DNA of 29,316 bases from Prevotella sp. UBA2456 (GTDB lineage: Bacteria; Bacteroidota; Bacteroidia; Bacteroidales; Bacteroidaceae), in contig DDPY01000008.1 in NCBI GenBank assembly GCA_002342415.1, forward strand, positions 1 to 29,316, in the 5' to 3' direction. Shown here piece after piece: positions 29,283 through 29,316 of this stretch. Under the pieces are notes generated by a model. It saw only the letters and a program-made list of their open reading frames with translations. It searched no databases and had not been told where the DNA came from. Both the position numbers and the translations under genes were made by a program. Position 1 is the stretch's first letter. Each line of letters starts with the position of its first letter.

Positions 29283-29316
29283 AGGAAAGCTTGCTTTTCT
29301 CATTTCTCATTTTTTC

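Noticed and set aside
1..29316. Mobile element or prophage
   Set aside because: I found no transposase, integrase, phage gene or terminal inverted repeats with target duplication; the gene content is conserved core.

Overview
The window looks like chromosomal DNA of a Bacteroidales bacterium, most likely Prevotella/Segatella-like. Three things point there. First, nearly every gene or operon start carries the Bacteroidota sigma-A promoter pattern (TTTG or TTGC, a 19-20 bp gap, then TAnnTTTG), and Shine-Dalgarno motifs are rare. Second, the gene set fits: KorA/KorB ferredoxin oxidoreductase, a 7TM-HD protein, a GH95 alpha-fucosidase with an AraC regulator, an OmpP1/FadL porin, WaaA, and a secreted protein with a 'DLSGRR...KGIYIVNGRK' tail. 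Third, the codon choice is GC-leaning with AT-rich gaps. Species is not resolved. Almost everything is core metabolism or information processing; I see no insertion sequence, prophage, CRISPR array or integrase.

Layout. 1-2804 (+): korA (5' end outside the window) and korB, 2-oxoacid:ferredoxin oxidoreductase. 2857-7052 (-): upp, an AlsT-type Na+/amino-acid symporter, and a membrane SpoIIE/PP2C phosphatase with Cache and HAMP domains. 7123-8399 (+): ung and a DUF3109 gene, starting from a promoter interlocked with that of the phosphatase. 8371-13608 (-): gyrB, GH95 and araC, joined by short overlaps. 13752-14227 (-): tRNA-Glu and rpsT. 14343-15092 (+): recO. 15143-15520 (+): a cobalamin riboswitch with its own promoter and a strong terminator but no recognisable target gene. 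15527-17567 (-): a secreted hypothetical protein overlapping murF. 17662-19920 (+): priA. 19924-23679 (-): a FadL-type porin and a 7TM-HD (PgpH-like) protein. 23777-26583 (+): gltX and waaA. 26663-27130 (-): a small lipoprotein. 27528-28616 (+): a membrane metallophosphoesterase. 28677-29225 (-): a gamma-carbonic-anhydrase-like protein.

Most genes are independent housekeeping units. Likely functional couplings are korAB (one enzyme), ung-DUF3109, gltX-waaA, hypothetical-murF, and gyrB-GH95-araC.

The most unusual item is the free-standing cobalamin-riboswitch transcription unit at 15143-15520. It holds an aromatic-rich short reading frame and a perfect 12-bp terminator hairpin, then points into the antisense strand of murF. 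Other points of interest are predicted leaderless mRNAs for recO, priA and the secreted protein; interlocked divergent promoters at 7070-7103; a palindromic repeat inserted in frame in waaA; a sharp base-composition change inside priA; and several short tandem repeats in gaps.
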